This document shows positions 17,551 to 25,882 of a stretch of 32,215 nt of DNA, piece after piece; position 1 is the stretch's first letter, and the number at the start of each line of letters is the position of its first letter. Source of the stretch: Myxococcales bacterium (GTDB lineage: Bacteria > Myxococcota_A > Polyangia > Fen-1088); assembly GCA_003158455.1 (NCBI GenBank), contig PMJO01000192.1, forward strand, positions 1 to 32,215, read 5' to 3'. The translations under genes were made by a program, and so were the position numbers. Under the pieces are notes generated by a model that was given only the letters and a program-made list of their open reading frames with translations, was not told where the DNA came from and made no database searches.

Positions 17551-20500
17551 ATGTCCATCCTATCTCTACCCGGTTCCTCTGCCTTCACCCGTGCCCGACT
17601 GGCCAAGCGGCTGGCTAAAATCCAGGCCAGCAACCCGCAGGTGTCGGCTCTTGCTGCTGAGTTCGTCCATTTCGTCGAACTCGCCTCGCCTCTGCCCGAA
17701 GCTGAGCAGTCCGTGTTGGCGCGCGTGCTGCGCTATGGACCGCGCGCCCAAGAAAGCAATCTTGCCGGCCGACGCCTGCTTGTGGTTCCGCGCATCGGCA
17801 CCATCTCGCCCTGGTCGTCCAAGGCTACTGACGTGGCCCATAACTGCAATCTTGGGCGCGTGCGCCGCATCGAGCGGGGCATCTGGTACACCGTAGCGGG
17901 CCAGGTGCACGACGAGCCCGCGCTGAAGGCCGCCCTGCACGACCGTATGACCGAGTCCGTACTGGCGAGCGCGACCGAGGCCGAGCGCCTGTTCGTTCAC
18001 GCCCAGCCGAGGCCGCTGCAGGCCATTGAAATGTTGGGGGCGGGCCGTGAGGCCATCGAAGTCGCCAACCTGAGCCTGGGCCTCGCCTTGGCGCCCGACG
18101 AGATTGACTACCTGGCGGAAAGCTTCCGGGCGCTGGGCCGCGACCCGACGGATGTCGAACTGATGATGTTCGCCCAGGCCAATAGCGAGCACTGTCGCCA
18201 CAAGATCTTCAACGCCGACTTCGTCATCGATGGCGAAAAGCAACCCCAGTCGCTTTTCCAGATGATCCGGTGCAGCACCGCGGCCAGCCCGACCGGCGTG
18301 CTATCGGCGTACAAAGACAATGCCGCCGTGGTCGACGGTCCCGAGGCTGACCGCTTCTTCCCTGACCCGGACACCAACATCTACGCCTTCCTTCGCGAGC
18401 CGGTCGGCATTCTGATGAAGGTCGAGACCCACAATCACCCGACCGCGATCTCTCCTCACCCGGGCGCGTCCACCGGTTCGGGTGGCGAAATTCGCGACGA
18501 AGGCGCGGTCGGCCGCGGATCAAAACCCAAGGCTGGGCTGACCGGATTTGTGGTCTCGAACCTGCGCCTGCCAGGGGCGGTGCAGCCTTGGGAGAAGGAC
18601 TACGGCAAGCCGGGCCGCATCGCCTCGGCACTCGACATCATGCTGGAAGGGCCCATCGGCGGTGCGGCCTTCAACAACGAATACGGCCGCCCCAACCTGG
18701 CCGGCTGTTTCCGCACCTTCGAGATGGAGGTGCCTGGACCCTCCGGTCCCGAGGTGCGCGGCTACCACAAACCCATTATGCTCGCGGGCGGCTTCGGCAA
18801 CATCCGCTTGCCCCACGTGAAAAAGGCCGAGGTACCGCCCGGCGCAGCGATCGTCGTCTTGGGCGGGCCGGCCATGCTCATCGGCCTGGGCGGTGGCGCG
18901 GCGTCATCCATGGCCTCCGGTGCATCTGAGGAGGATCTCGATTTTGCCTCGGTTCAGCGCGACAACCCCGAGATGCAGCGCCGCTGCCAGGAGGTCATCG
19001 ATCGGTGCTGGGCGCTGGGCGAAGATAACCCCATATACTCGATCCACGACGTGGGCGCGGGCGGTCTGTCCAACGCCTTGCCCGAGCTGGTGCACGACAG
19101 CGGTCGTGGCGCCGTGTTCGAGCTGCGCAAGATCCCCAACGACGAACCCGGCATGTCGCCCAAGGAAATCTGGTGCAACGAGGCGCAGGAGCGCTACGTG
19201 CTGGCGGTCGCGACCGATGCGCTCGGCCGTTTCGCCGAACTGTGCAGCCGCGAACGTTGCCCCTTCGCTGTGCTTGGCCAGGCCACGGCCGACGGCCGGC
19301 TGGTTTTGACCGATTCCCACTTCGGCGACAGGCCCATCGACATGCCGCTCTCCCTCCTGCTGGGCAAGCCGCCCAAGATGCTACGTCGGGCCGAGCGCGT
19401 CCGCGCGGTCGGAACCCCCTTCCTCAGTGCCGATCTCGATCTGCACGAGGCGATCTTGCGCGTGCTGCGCCTGCCCTCGGTGGCGGACAAGACCTTCCTC
19501 ATCACCATCGGCGACCGCACGGTGACCGGCCTGGTGTGCCGCGATCAGATGGTGGGTCCGTGGCAGGTGCCGGTGGCGGACGCGGCGGTGACTACCACCG
19601 GCTACCACGGCTACACCGGCGAAGCTATGGCCATGGGCGAACGCACGCCGCTGGCGCTGCTGAATGCGGCCGCCTCCGCGCGCATGGCGGTGGGAGAAGC
19701 GCTGACCAACCTCGCCAGCGCGCCCATCGCGCAGATCGGCGACGTGAAACTGTCGGCCAACTGGATGGCCGCGGCCGGGCATCCGGGCGAGGACGCGCGA
19801 CTATACGAGGCTGTGCACGCCGTCGGATGCGAGTTGGCCCCGGCCCTGGGCATCGCCATTCCCGTCGGCAAGGACTCGATGTCGATGAGTACGGTGTGGC
19901 ACGAGGCCGGACAGGAAAGGCGGGTCACTGCGCCCTTGTCACTTATGGTGAGCGCCTTCGCCCCGGTCACCGACGTGCGCCTGGCCTTGACTCCGCAACT
20001 GCGCCTGGACCAGGGCGACACCGAGTTGCTCCTGGTGGATCTCGGCATGGGTCACCATCGCTTGGGCGGCTCGGCGCTGGCGCAGGTCTACGGCCAGGTC
20101 GGCGACGAGACGCCCGATCTTGATGATCCGGCGGTGCTCAAGACCTTCTTTGCCACCATTCAACAACTGAACCGCGATGGCTTGTTGCTGGCGTACCACG
20201 ACCGTTCCGACGGCGGCCTCTTTGTCACCCTGCTGGAAATGGCCTTCGCGGGTGGGTGCGGGCTAGCGATCGATCTGGCGGGGTTGGCGTGCGCTGCCCC
20301 TGCCCTGCTCTTTTCTGAAGAACTGGGCGCGATCATCCAGGTGCGCAAGCGGGACGCCGCTGCTGTGCGCGCGGCCTTCGCCGGCTCAGCCGGTCACATC
20401 CATGTTGTCGGCCACCCGCTGGCCGGCCAGGATATCGTTTTCCGCCGGGGCGACCACACCCTGATTGAAGAGACGCGTGCCAACTTGCGTCGGGTCTGGT

Positions 20501-21432
20501 CCGACACCACCTTTGCCATGCAAGCGTTGCGTGACGATCCCACCTGCGCACGCGAGGAACATGAGTCCCGCTGCGATGAAAGCGACCCGGGAATCTCGCT
20601 GCGGCTGACTTTCGATTTCAGGCAAGACGTGGCGGCACCCCTGGTTGGTCGAGGCGCAAAACCGCGGGTAGCTATCCTGCGCGAGCAGGGTGTGAACGGC
20701 CAGGTCGAGATGGCTGCGGCCTTTCACTGCGCCGGATTCGAGGCAGTAGATGTGCACATGAGCGATATTCTGAGCGGCCGCATGGACTTGGATTCCTTCC
20801 GCGGGCTGGCGGCTTGCGGCGGATTTTCCTACGGCGACGTGCTCGGCGCAGGCGAAGGCTGGGCCAAGTCGATCTTGTTCCACGTCCGAGCGCGCGCGGC
20901 CTTCGAGCGCTTCTTTGCCCGGCCCGACACCTTCACCCTCGGGGTGTGCAACGGGTGTCAGGCCGTTTCTAACCTGAAGGAGATCATCCCAGGCGCGCAA
21001 GACTGGCCGCGTTTCGTGCGCAACCGCTCCGAACAATTCGAGGCCCGCCTGGCTCTCGTGCGCATTGAGGAGAGCCCCTCCGTGCTTCTGCGCGGCATGG
21101 CCGGTTCGCAACTGCCCATAGCGGTTGCCCACGGCGAGGGCCGCGCCGAGTTCGACTCCGACCTGCAGCAGGCCAATCTGGAGAAGGCAGGTCTGGTCGC
21201 CGGACGCTTCGTGAACCACTACGGTGCGATCGCCACCCGCTATCCGGACAACCCCAACGGCTCGCCCGGCGGCATGACCGCGCTGACCACCCCCGACGGC
21301 CGCGTCACCATCTTGATGCCGCACCCGGAGCGCATGTTTCGGGCGGTCCAGCATTCCTGGCGTCCTGCCGACTGGGGCGAAGACGGCCCGTGGATACGCT
21401 TGTTCCGCAACGCACGGGTTTTCGTCGGCTAG
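17551..21432 (+). CDS. purL: Phosphoribosylformylglycinamidine synthase, large single-chain type
   Basis: This enzyme catalyses the fourth step of de novo purine synthesis: FGAR + glutamine + ATP to FGAM + glutamate + ADP + Pi, in the cytoplasm. The 1,293 residues match the single-chain type (the Escherichia coli protein is 1,295 by my recollection), with N-terminal domain, two AIRS-like halves and a C-terminal class I glutamine amidotransferase. Visible signatures: the N-terminal linker [38 protein letters not shown] in the ATP/FGAR site; and the nucleophile Cys1133 in LGVCNGCQ with His1258 and Glu1260 in MPHPERMF forming the Cys-His-Glu triad. All key residues are intact. The ATG at 17551 is preferred over a TTG at 17545; neither has a Shine-Dalgarno. 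It is divergent from the 838-residue lipoprotein gene. No PurR-like box is convincing upstream. Confidence 0.97.
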   Translation: MSILSLPGSSAFTRARLAKRLAKIQASNPQVSALAAEFVHFVELASPLPEAEQSVLARVLRYGPRAQESNLAGRRLLVVPRIGTISPWSSKATDVAHNCNLGRVRRIERGIWYTVAGQVHDEPALKAALHDRMTESVLASATEAERLFVHAQPRPLQAIEMLGAGREAIEVANLSLGLALAPDEIDYLAESFRALGRDPTDVELMMFAQANSEHCRHKIFNADFVIDGEKQPQSLFQMIRCSTAASPTGVLSAYKDNAAVVDGPEADRFFPDPDTNIYAFLREPVGILMKVETHNHPTAISPHPGASTGSGGEIRDEGAVGRGSKPKAGLTGFVVSNLRLPGAVQPWEKDYGKPGRIASALDIMLEGPIGGAAFNNEYGRPNLAGCFRTFEMEVPGPSGPEVRGYHKPIMLAGGFGNIRLPHVKKAEVPPGAAIVVLGGPAMLIGLGGGAASSMASGASEEDLDFASVQRDNPEMQRRCQEVIDRCWALGEDNPIYSIHDVGAGGLSNALPELVHDSGRGAVFELRKIPNDEPGMSPKEIWCNEAQERYVLAVATDALGRFAELCSRERCPFAVLGQATADGRLVLTDSHFGDRPIDMPLSLLLGKPPKMLRRAERVRAVGTPFLSADLDLHEAILRVLRLPSVADKTFLITIGDRTVTGLVCRDQMVGPWQVPVADAAVTTTGYHGYTGEAMAMGERTPLALLNAAASARMAVGEALTNLASAPIAQIGDVKLSANWMAAAGHPGEDARLYEAVHAVGCELAPALGIAIPVGKDSMSMSTVWHEAGQERRVTAPLSLMVSAFAPVTDVRLALTPQLRLDQGDTELLLVDLGMGHHRLGGSALAQVYGQVGDETPDLDDPAVLKTFFATIQQLNRDGLLLAYHDRSDGGLFVTLLEMAFAGGCGLAIDLAGLACAAPALLFSEELGAIIQVRKRDAAAVRAAFAGSAGHIHVVGHPLAGQDIVFRRGDHTLIEETRANLRRVWSDTTFAMQALRDDPTCAREEHESRCDESDPGISLRLTFDFRQDVAAPLVGRGAKPRVAILREQGVNGQVEMAAAFHCAGFEAVDVHMSDILSGRMDLDSFRGLAACGGFSYGDVLGAGEGWAKSILFHVRARAAFERFFARPDTFTLGVCNGCQAVSNLKEIIPGAQDWPRFVRNRSEQFEARLALVRIEESPSVLLRGMAGSQLPIAVAHGEGRAEFDSDLQQANLEKAGLVAGRFVNHYGAIATRYPDNPNGSPGGMTALTTPDGRVTILMPHPERMFRAVQHSWRPADWGEDGPWIRLFRNARVFVG

Positions 21433-21450
21433 CTCCTATCATTTCTGAGC

Positions 21451-21456
21451 TATTAT
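21451..21456 (+). promoter_or_regulatory. Likely -10 box giving a leaderless transcript
   Basis: TATTAT, 7 bases before the ATG at 21464. It lies inside the 22 bases after the purL stop, so this gene need not depend on purL readthrough. No clear -35 was found. Confidence 0.45.
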
Positions 21457-21463
21457 GGCGCCC

Positions 21464-21994
21464 ATGCTGGTGATGATTGCATGGATGCTTTGGGCCGCTG
21501 CCGAGGCAGCAGCCGGCCCGGTGGCCAAACTGCCCGTACCGGTCGCCAAGGAAATGGCCGCGGCCGTGCTGGCACTCAACCGGGTATTGGGCCTGGAGAG
21601 CTGGCCCGCACTAGGCGTGCAATCGTGCCTTGACCGCGGCGGCCTGGAGGCCACCGCCAAGGACGTCAGCGCCGAAGATACCAAGAAGTGCGCAGAAACC
21701 GCACTCGACGCCGGCTTTCCCGAACTCGGCAAATCGTACGTCATCGGCATCCCCATGGCCGGTATCGGTCCAGTCACGGTGTTTGCAATTGGCCAGGGTC
21801 AAGCCGAAGGCTGGGGCGCCTACTCTTGCGACGCAACCCGCGGCAAGTGCCCGCCCACCAAATTGAACGGGCCGTCCAAGCAGGCCAAGCGACTCGCCGA
21901 TCGCTACCGCCGCGCCTGCGCCGACAGCGCAACCATCTGGTTCCCTGCCCGCGAAGGCGCTTGCGGGACAGGCTCTGCGCAAGAAGCCAAGTAG
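21464..21994 (+). CDS. Small exported or membrane-anchored protein with six cysteines
   Basis: A 176-residue protein of unknown function. The ATG at 21464 is preferred because a TATTAT -10-like box ends 7 bases before it; an ATG at 21455 (three residues longer) would overlap that box. The N-terminus MLVMIAWMLWAAAEAAAG is hydrophobic but lacks the usual Lys/Arg, so it could be an atypical signal peptide or an anchor. The body includes a Gly/hydrophobic stretch VIGIPMAGIGPVTVFAIG (about residues 90-107). Six cysteines follow the N-terminal segment (in QSC, KKC, YSC, GKC, RAC and GAC contexts), compatible with three disulfides in the periplasm. It follows purL by 31 bases on the same strand and precedes the FadL-like gene by 75. 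I recognise no family. Confidence 0.66.
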   Translation: MLVMIAWMLWAAAEAAAGPVAKLPVPVAKEMAAAVLALNRVLGLESWPALGVQSCLDRGGLEATAKDVSAEDTKKCAETALDAGFPELGKSYVIGIPMAGIGPVTVFAIGQGQAEGWGAYSCDATRGKCPPTKLNGPSKQAKRLADRYRRACADSATIWFPAREGACGTGSAQEAK

Positions 21995-22057
21995 ATCAGC
22001 TGGGAGCCAGCTTTGATCCACGGCCCATGCGAAGCTGGTTAGAAGTCCCAGGCGTGG

Positions 22058-22063
22058 CATTAT
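22058..22063 (+). promoter_or_regulatory. Likely -10 box giving a leaderless transcript
   Basis: CATTAT, 6 bases before the ATG at 22070. The 11-mer ATTATGGCGCC at 22059-22069 is identical to 21452-21462 in front of the preceding gene. No clear -35 was found. Confidence 0.45.
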
Positions 22064-22069
22064 GGCGCC

Positions 22070-23518
22070 ATGAATCGTCTTCTCGCCTTTCTCCTGGCTG
22101 CAATCGCGACACTGGTTCTTTCTGCCCCGCCGGCCCGTGCTTCCAGTGAGCTGGAGATGTTCGGCTCGCCCACCGGTGGCAATTCGCTCACCGCACGCCT
22201 GTTCTCCCACAACGCGGGGGCGACCTACTTCAATCCGGCGTTGTTGCCTGGGTCGACCTTCAAGCTGGAAGCCGGCGTTTTCGGACTGCTCACGCGCGGA
22301 AAGATTCGCCTCAAGCCACGCTGCGCCAATGTGGACGTGCCAACCTCGGTCTACGACACATCGGTGCCCAGCATGGCAACTGCCGACTTGCCCAACCCGC
22401 GCAGCAATACCGACGAGAACGACCACGTGCTCTACGCCGTCTTGGGCTTGGTCCGACCACTGGCCGGCAAGTACTTGGTCTTCGGCTTCTATACTGTCCT
22501 GCCGGTCAACAGCTTCATGGATGAAAAGGGGTTCTTCTCCGACGAGCGGGAACAGTATTTCTCGAACAAACTCTACTTCGAACAGCTCGGCGACCGCTTG
22601 ACCGCGTCCAGTTTCGCGTTCGCTCTCGGCAGCCAGCTCAACGACTGGCTGGCCGTCGGAGCCGGCATCGACATCGCCGTGGTCACAGAGTCGAACATGG
22701 CGGTGTACATGCCAGACGCGGGCAACCAAGCGAACGTCTTGCTCGACCCGGACATCCACACCAACAGCAAGTTCAAGCCCTACCTGGGCGTCGCCTTGCG
22801 GCCATCACCGCGAGTCGCGGTGGCTGCCACGCTTCACCTGGGCACCAGCAACGACACCAACGGCCAAAACCAGGTGCGACTGCGAAACTACACCAGCCAG
22901 TACCCGGCGGGGCTCAACTATGTTCCCCAGGTCTACACGCTCACCGAGGGCAACGAACCGGCGCGCCTGGGGCTTGGTGCCAGTCTGAACAGCCAGCGTC
23001 AGGTCGACGGCCGCCCAGCATGGGAAGTGGGACTGGTGGCGGTGGGAGAGCGCTGGTCGCAATACCGAGATCGACACGGTGAATCCCCGGAAGACCCGTG
23101 GCGCAACACGATTACCGTCGTGGCAGGCGGTAACTTCGCCTGGCGCCAGCGCCGACTCTCCTTCGATCTCGGCTATGTGCCGTCGCCGATTCCTGATCAG
23201 ACGGGGCGCAGCAACTACGTGGACAACTCGCGCGTCGTTTCCAGCGCAAGCGTCGAATCACCGGTCAAACTGCTGGGCCGCGAGATTGAGGCGGGCTTCT
23301 ACCTCTTCGGCTCGGTCTTCATCCCGCGTTCCGTCGACAAGGACCCAAATGCGGCCCATCCCGTGCTCGATGAGTTTCCGGACAATTCCATTGATGTCCG
23401 CACCGGGCAACCTGCGGCGGGTGCTGCCGGCCTGCAGACCAACAATCCCGGCTACCCAGGCTTCAAGAGCTCCGGCTACATGCTAGGGGCTGGAGTCTGC
23501 CTGCGCATCGCGCGCTGA
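22070..23518 (+). CDS. FadL/OmpP1-like outer-membrane beta-barrel protein
   Basis: A 482-residue outer-membrane protein. The signal peptide MNRLLAFLLAAIATLVLSAP is cleaved probably after ARA (residue 24). The mature start has the FadL/TodX-type N-terminal pattern, with LTARLFSHNAGATYFNPALL resembling the A-x-x-A-S-T-x-x-x-N-P-A signature of hydrophobic-substrate transporters. The rest is alternating hydrophobic strands with aromatic belts, for example KYLVFGFYTVLPVN, LAVGAGIDIAVV and GVALRPSPRVAVAATLHLG; the latter two match the conserved strand-turn-strand of FadL barrels. The C-terminus SSGYMLGAGVCLRIAR is a last strand ending in Arg, not the usual Phe. Length is in the family range. By family it would transport hydrophobic compounds across the outer membrane; the substrate cannot be told. 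It converges with a lipoprotein gene with only 7 bases between. Confidence 0.78.
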   Translation: MNRLLAFLLAAIATLVLSAPPARASSELEMFGSPTGGNSLTARLFSHNAGATYFNPALLPGSTFKLEAGVFGLLTRGKIRLKPRCANVDVPTSVYDTSVPSMATADLPNPRSNTDENDHVLYAVLGLVRPLAGKYLVFGFYTVLPVNSFMDEKGFFSDEREQYFSNKLYFEQLGDRLTASSFAFALGSQLNDWLAVGAGIDIAVVTESNMAVYMPDAGNQANVLLDPDIHTNSKFKPYLGVALRPSPRVAVAATLHLGTSNDTNGQNQVRLRNYTSQYPAGLNYVPQVYTLTEGNEPARLGLGASLNSQRQVDGRPAWEVGLVAVGERWSQYRDRHGESPEDPWRNTITVVAGGNFAWRQRRLSFDLGYVPSPIPDQTGRSNYVDNSRVVSSASVESPVKLLGREIEAGFYLFGSVFIPRSVDKDPNAAHPVLDEFPDNSIDVRTGQPAAGAAGLQTNNPGYPGFKSSGYMLGAGVCLRIAR

Positions 23519-23525
23519 ACCAACC

Positions 23526-24446
23526 TCACAGCGCCCCCAAGAGCGTGACCTCGTTGTCGCGCACCCACGCACAATCCACCACGCCGGCGTCCGCAACATC
23601 AGGCACCCGGACCATGACGAAAGTGCTGCTGCACGCCGTGGGATCGGCGCTGGCATGGGAGCTTGCGTAGAGGGTCTTGATGTTTGGCGGGTCAGACGCG
23701 ACAACCGACTGATCCGACTCGTAGGCCATCCCGCCTTCGACTCGATCCGCCCTCACTGCCACACCGTGAAGCGCGGTCGCCTGCCTCTGCACAGACCGAA
23801 GGGTTCCCGAAAGGGCGCCGCTCAGGTCGACCGTGATCCCGGGAAAAGTGTCACCGTCGGTGTCGAACAACCGGGGATCGTTGGCATCCACGGGCAGGGC
23901 TTCGCAGGCAGGGTCAGTCAGGGTTGCACCGAATACCTCGATCAAGGTGGGCAGGGTGAGAGTCAATTGCCCAGTACCGTCGTCTGCGAAGCTTCCGCTA
24001 CGCACCAGCGGCGCCGGGGTCAGCCGCCAGGCGTCGGGAAGGACCACTTTGGCTGGGTTGCTGGGATCGTCGTGCTGGATCCGGTCGCAGTAGCTCGCGC
24101 TGACGCTGACCTGGCTCCCCGTCTGAACGACCTGGGCCAAGAGCACATTGATAGACTTGAGGTGAAATGGCTGGGCAAAGGCCGGACTCGTGACCACTTG
24201 GGCCCCAATCGTCTCGAGCACCCAGGTGCCTGACAGATCCGTCACCGAAGGCAGCGAAGGGTTGCTGGTGCAGAGCGAGGCAGTGGCCCCAACGTCGACG
24301 CACACCGGGCCAGCGTCTGCGCCCGTCGCGGCGTCCGCGCTAGTCGCGGGACCGGCACCACCACTTGACCCACTACATCCGGCAAGCAGCCCGGCCACAA
24401 GCGCCAATATCCTGGTTTCGCTGAAAGATTCACGTAAATGGAGCAT
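23526..24446 (-). CDS. Putative lipoprotein of unknown function
   Basis: A 306-residue predicted lipoprotein. The N-terminus MLHLRESFSETRILALVAGL is followed by lipobox LLAGC with Cys24, then a Ser/Gly/Ala/Asp-rich linker (SADAATGADAG) typical of its neighbours. A lipocalin-like opening motif LSGTWVLE appears at about residue 72, followed by beta-strand-like segments, which suggests a small beta-barrel or similar fold, but I cannot identify a family. Residues near 190-200 read FDTDGDTFPGITVDLSG, an Asp-rich loop that could bind calcium. About seven cysteines are present beyond the lipobox. The ATG at 24446 has no Shine-Dalgarno but TATCTT ends 8 bases upstream. It is divergent from the DsbD-like gene with only 49 bp between start codons, and convergent with the barrel gene. 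Confidence 0.78.
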   Translation of the reverse strand: MLHLRESFSETRILALVAGLLAGCSGSSGGAGPATSADAATGADAGPVCVDVGATASLCTSNPSLPSVTDLSGTWVLETIGAQVVTSPAFAQPFHLKSINVLLAQVVQTGSQVSVSASYCDRIQHDDPSNPAKVVLPDAWRLTPAPLVRSGSFADDGTGQLTLTLPTLIEVFGATLTDPACEALPVDANDPRLFDTDGDTFPGITVDLSGALSGTLRSVQRQATALHGVAVRADRVEGGMAYESDQSVVASDPPNIKTLYASSHASADPTACSSTFVMVRVPDVADAGVVDCAWVRDNEVTLLGAL

Positions 24447-24454
24447 CGATGCGC

Positions 24455-24460
24455 AAGATA
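24455..24460 (-). promoter_or_regulatory. Possible -10 box of the 23526-24446 gene
   Basis: TATCTT on the minus strand, 8 bases before the ATG at 24446. Its -35 region would lie under the opposing promoter of the DsbD-like gene. The -35 match is poor. Confidence 0.35.
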
Positions 24461-24483
24461 CCAGATCGCTCTCTCTGAGCCTG

Positions 24484-24489
24484 TATTAT
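24484..24489 (+). promoter_or_regulatory. Likely -10 box of the DsbD-like gene
   Basis: TATTAT, 6 bases before the ATG at 24496, predicting a leaderless transcript. No Shine-Dalgarno and no clear -35. Confidence 0.45.
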
Positions 24490-24495
24490 TCACGC

Positions 24496-25854
24496 ATGAT
24501 CGCCCGTCCCCCCATCGCTTCGCCCAGCAAAGCTGGGCTGCGCTCGCCCCACCGCTGGCTAGCCACCACGCTGGTTCTGCTGGTCTCAGCCATCTTGGCC
24601 CCGGCTGTGGCCCACGCCGAGGCCTTCTCCGACGCTGCCGGGCGCGGAGCTGTGAGCGCCTTCCTCTTCGCCTTCACCGCAGGCTTTCTCACCTCCCTCA
24701 CCCCTTGCGTCTATCCGATGATTCCCATCACCATCAGCGTGTTCGGCGGTCGCGGCGGTGTGCCACGCGCCCATGCGGTTGCCCTGGCGACGCTGTACGT
24801 GGCGGGAATCGCCACCATGTTCGGCACTCTGGGCACCACCTTCGCGCTGCTGGGAAGGGCGTTCGGAACCTTCCTGGCCAACCCCTGGGTGGTGGTGCCT
24901 CTCGCGCTTTTCTTCTTCGCCATGGCGGTATCGATGTTTGGCGCCTTTGACCTGGCTCTGCCCTCGGGACTGCAGCAACGCCTGGCGCGGGTTGGCGGAC
25001 GCGGCTTCCTGGGCGCGTTCCTCATGGGCCTGGTCGGTGGACTTATCGCTGCGCCGTGTACCGGACCGCCCTTGGCCGGAATTCTCGCCTATGTGGCAAC
25101 CACGCGCGACGGCCTGCGCGGCTTCTTGTTGCTCGCCACCTACGCGGCCGGGATTGGCATCCCCTTTTGGGCCATCGCGGGCTTCTCGCTGCACCTGCCC
25201 AAGTCAGGCGCCTGGATGGAAGGGGTGAAGAGCGTCTTCGGGATCGCGTTGGCGGTGGCAGGCCTCTACTACCTGAGGGTCGTGTTCTCGCCACTGGCGC
25301 AATTGACCGGCCGGTCTCCGGTCTTCTTGGCCGCGGCGATCGCCGTGGTCGGGGTGGGAATCCTGTTGGGCGCTGTGCACCTGTCGTTTCACGCAAGCTC
25401 ACGCACCCGCTTGCGCAAGGCTTTCGCGGTAGCGCTGACCGTGGCCGGCCTGTTCGCCGCCACCAACTACTTCCTAACCCCCAAGATCGTCCTGCACTGG
25501 TTGCCCACTGAAGCTTCGGGCCTAGCCCACGCCCGGATCAGCAGAAAACCAATCGTGATGGATTTCACCGCCGACTGGTGCCTGCCCTGTCGGGAATTCG
25601 AAGTCAGCGTGTTTGCTCGGCCCGAGGTAGCCGCCCTGCTGGAGGACTTCGTCCTAGTGAAGATCGACCTGACTCGCGAAGACCAGGACGATGCCCTCCC
25701 CGCGCTCAAAGATCGCTACAGCGTCTCCACCCTGCCGGCAGTGCGTTTCCTCGCGCCCGGTGGTCAGATTGTTGGCCGCATCGACAACCTGGTCTCCTGG
25801 CACGTCTTCCGGAACTCCCTGCTCGGGGCGCAGACGGAGGCGAATCACAGGTAG
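24496..25854 (+). CDS. dsbD: DsbD-like thiol:disulfide interchange protein (beta-gamma architecture)
   Basis: A 452-residue inner-membrane protein that, by family, moves electrons from cytoplasmic thioredoxin to the periplasm to reduce disulfides. It has a signal peptide (cleavage near AHA, residue 41), then eight or so membrane segments of the DsbD/CcdA fold from about residue 50 to 330, with the two redox cysteines in TPCVYP (Cys71) and APCTGP (Cys188), and a C-terminal periplasmic thioredoxin-like domain with CLPC (362-365) in FTADWCLPCREFEV and cis-Pro414 in STLPAV. The N-terminal alpha domain of the E. coli DsbD (about 130 residues) is absent, so the protein has only beta and gamma parts; a separate partner must receive the electrons. 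The start at 24496 was chosen for the signal peptide and the -10 box. It converges with the FN3 lipoprotein gene, 28 bases apart. Confidence 0.9.
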   Translation: MIARPPIASPSKAGLRSPHRWLATTLVLLVSAILAPAVAHAEAFSDAAGRGAVSAFLFAFTAGFLTSLTPCVYPMIPITISVFGGRGGVPRAHAVALATLYVAGIATMFGTLGTTFALLGRAFGTFLANPWVVVPLALFFFAMAVSMFGAFDLALPSGLQQRLARVGGRGFLGAFLMGLVGGLIAAPCTGPPLAGILAYVATTRDGLRGFLLLATYAAGIGIPFWAIAGFSLHLPKSGAWMEGVKSVFGIALAVAGLYYLRVVFSPLAQLTGRSPVFLAAAIAVVGVGILLGAVHLSFHASSRTRLRKAFAVALTVAGLFAATNYFLTPKIVLHWLPTEASGLAHARISRKPIVMDFTADWCLPCREFEVSVFARPEVAALLEDFVLVKIDLTREDQDDALPALKDRYSVSTLPAVRFLAPGGQIVGRIDNLVSWHVFRNSLLGAQTEANHR

Positions 25855-25882
25855 CGACTCCGCGTCTGAAGTGGCTCTGCGG

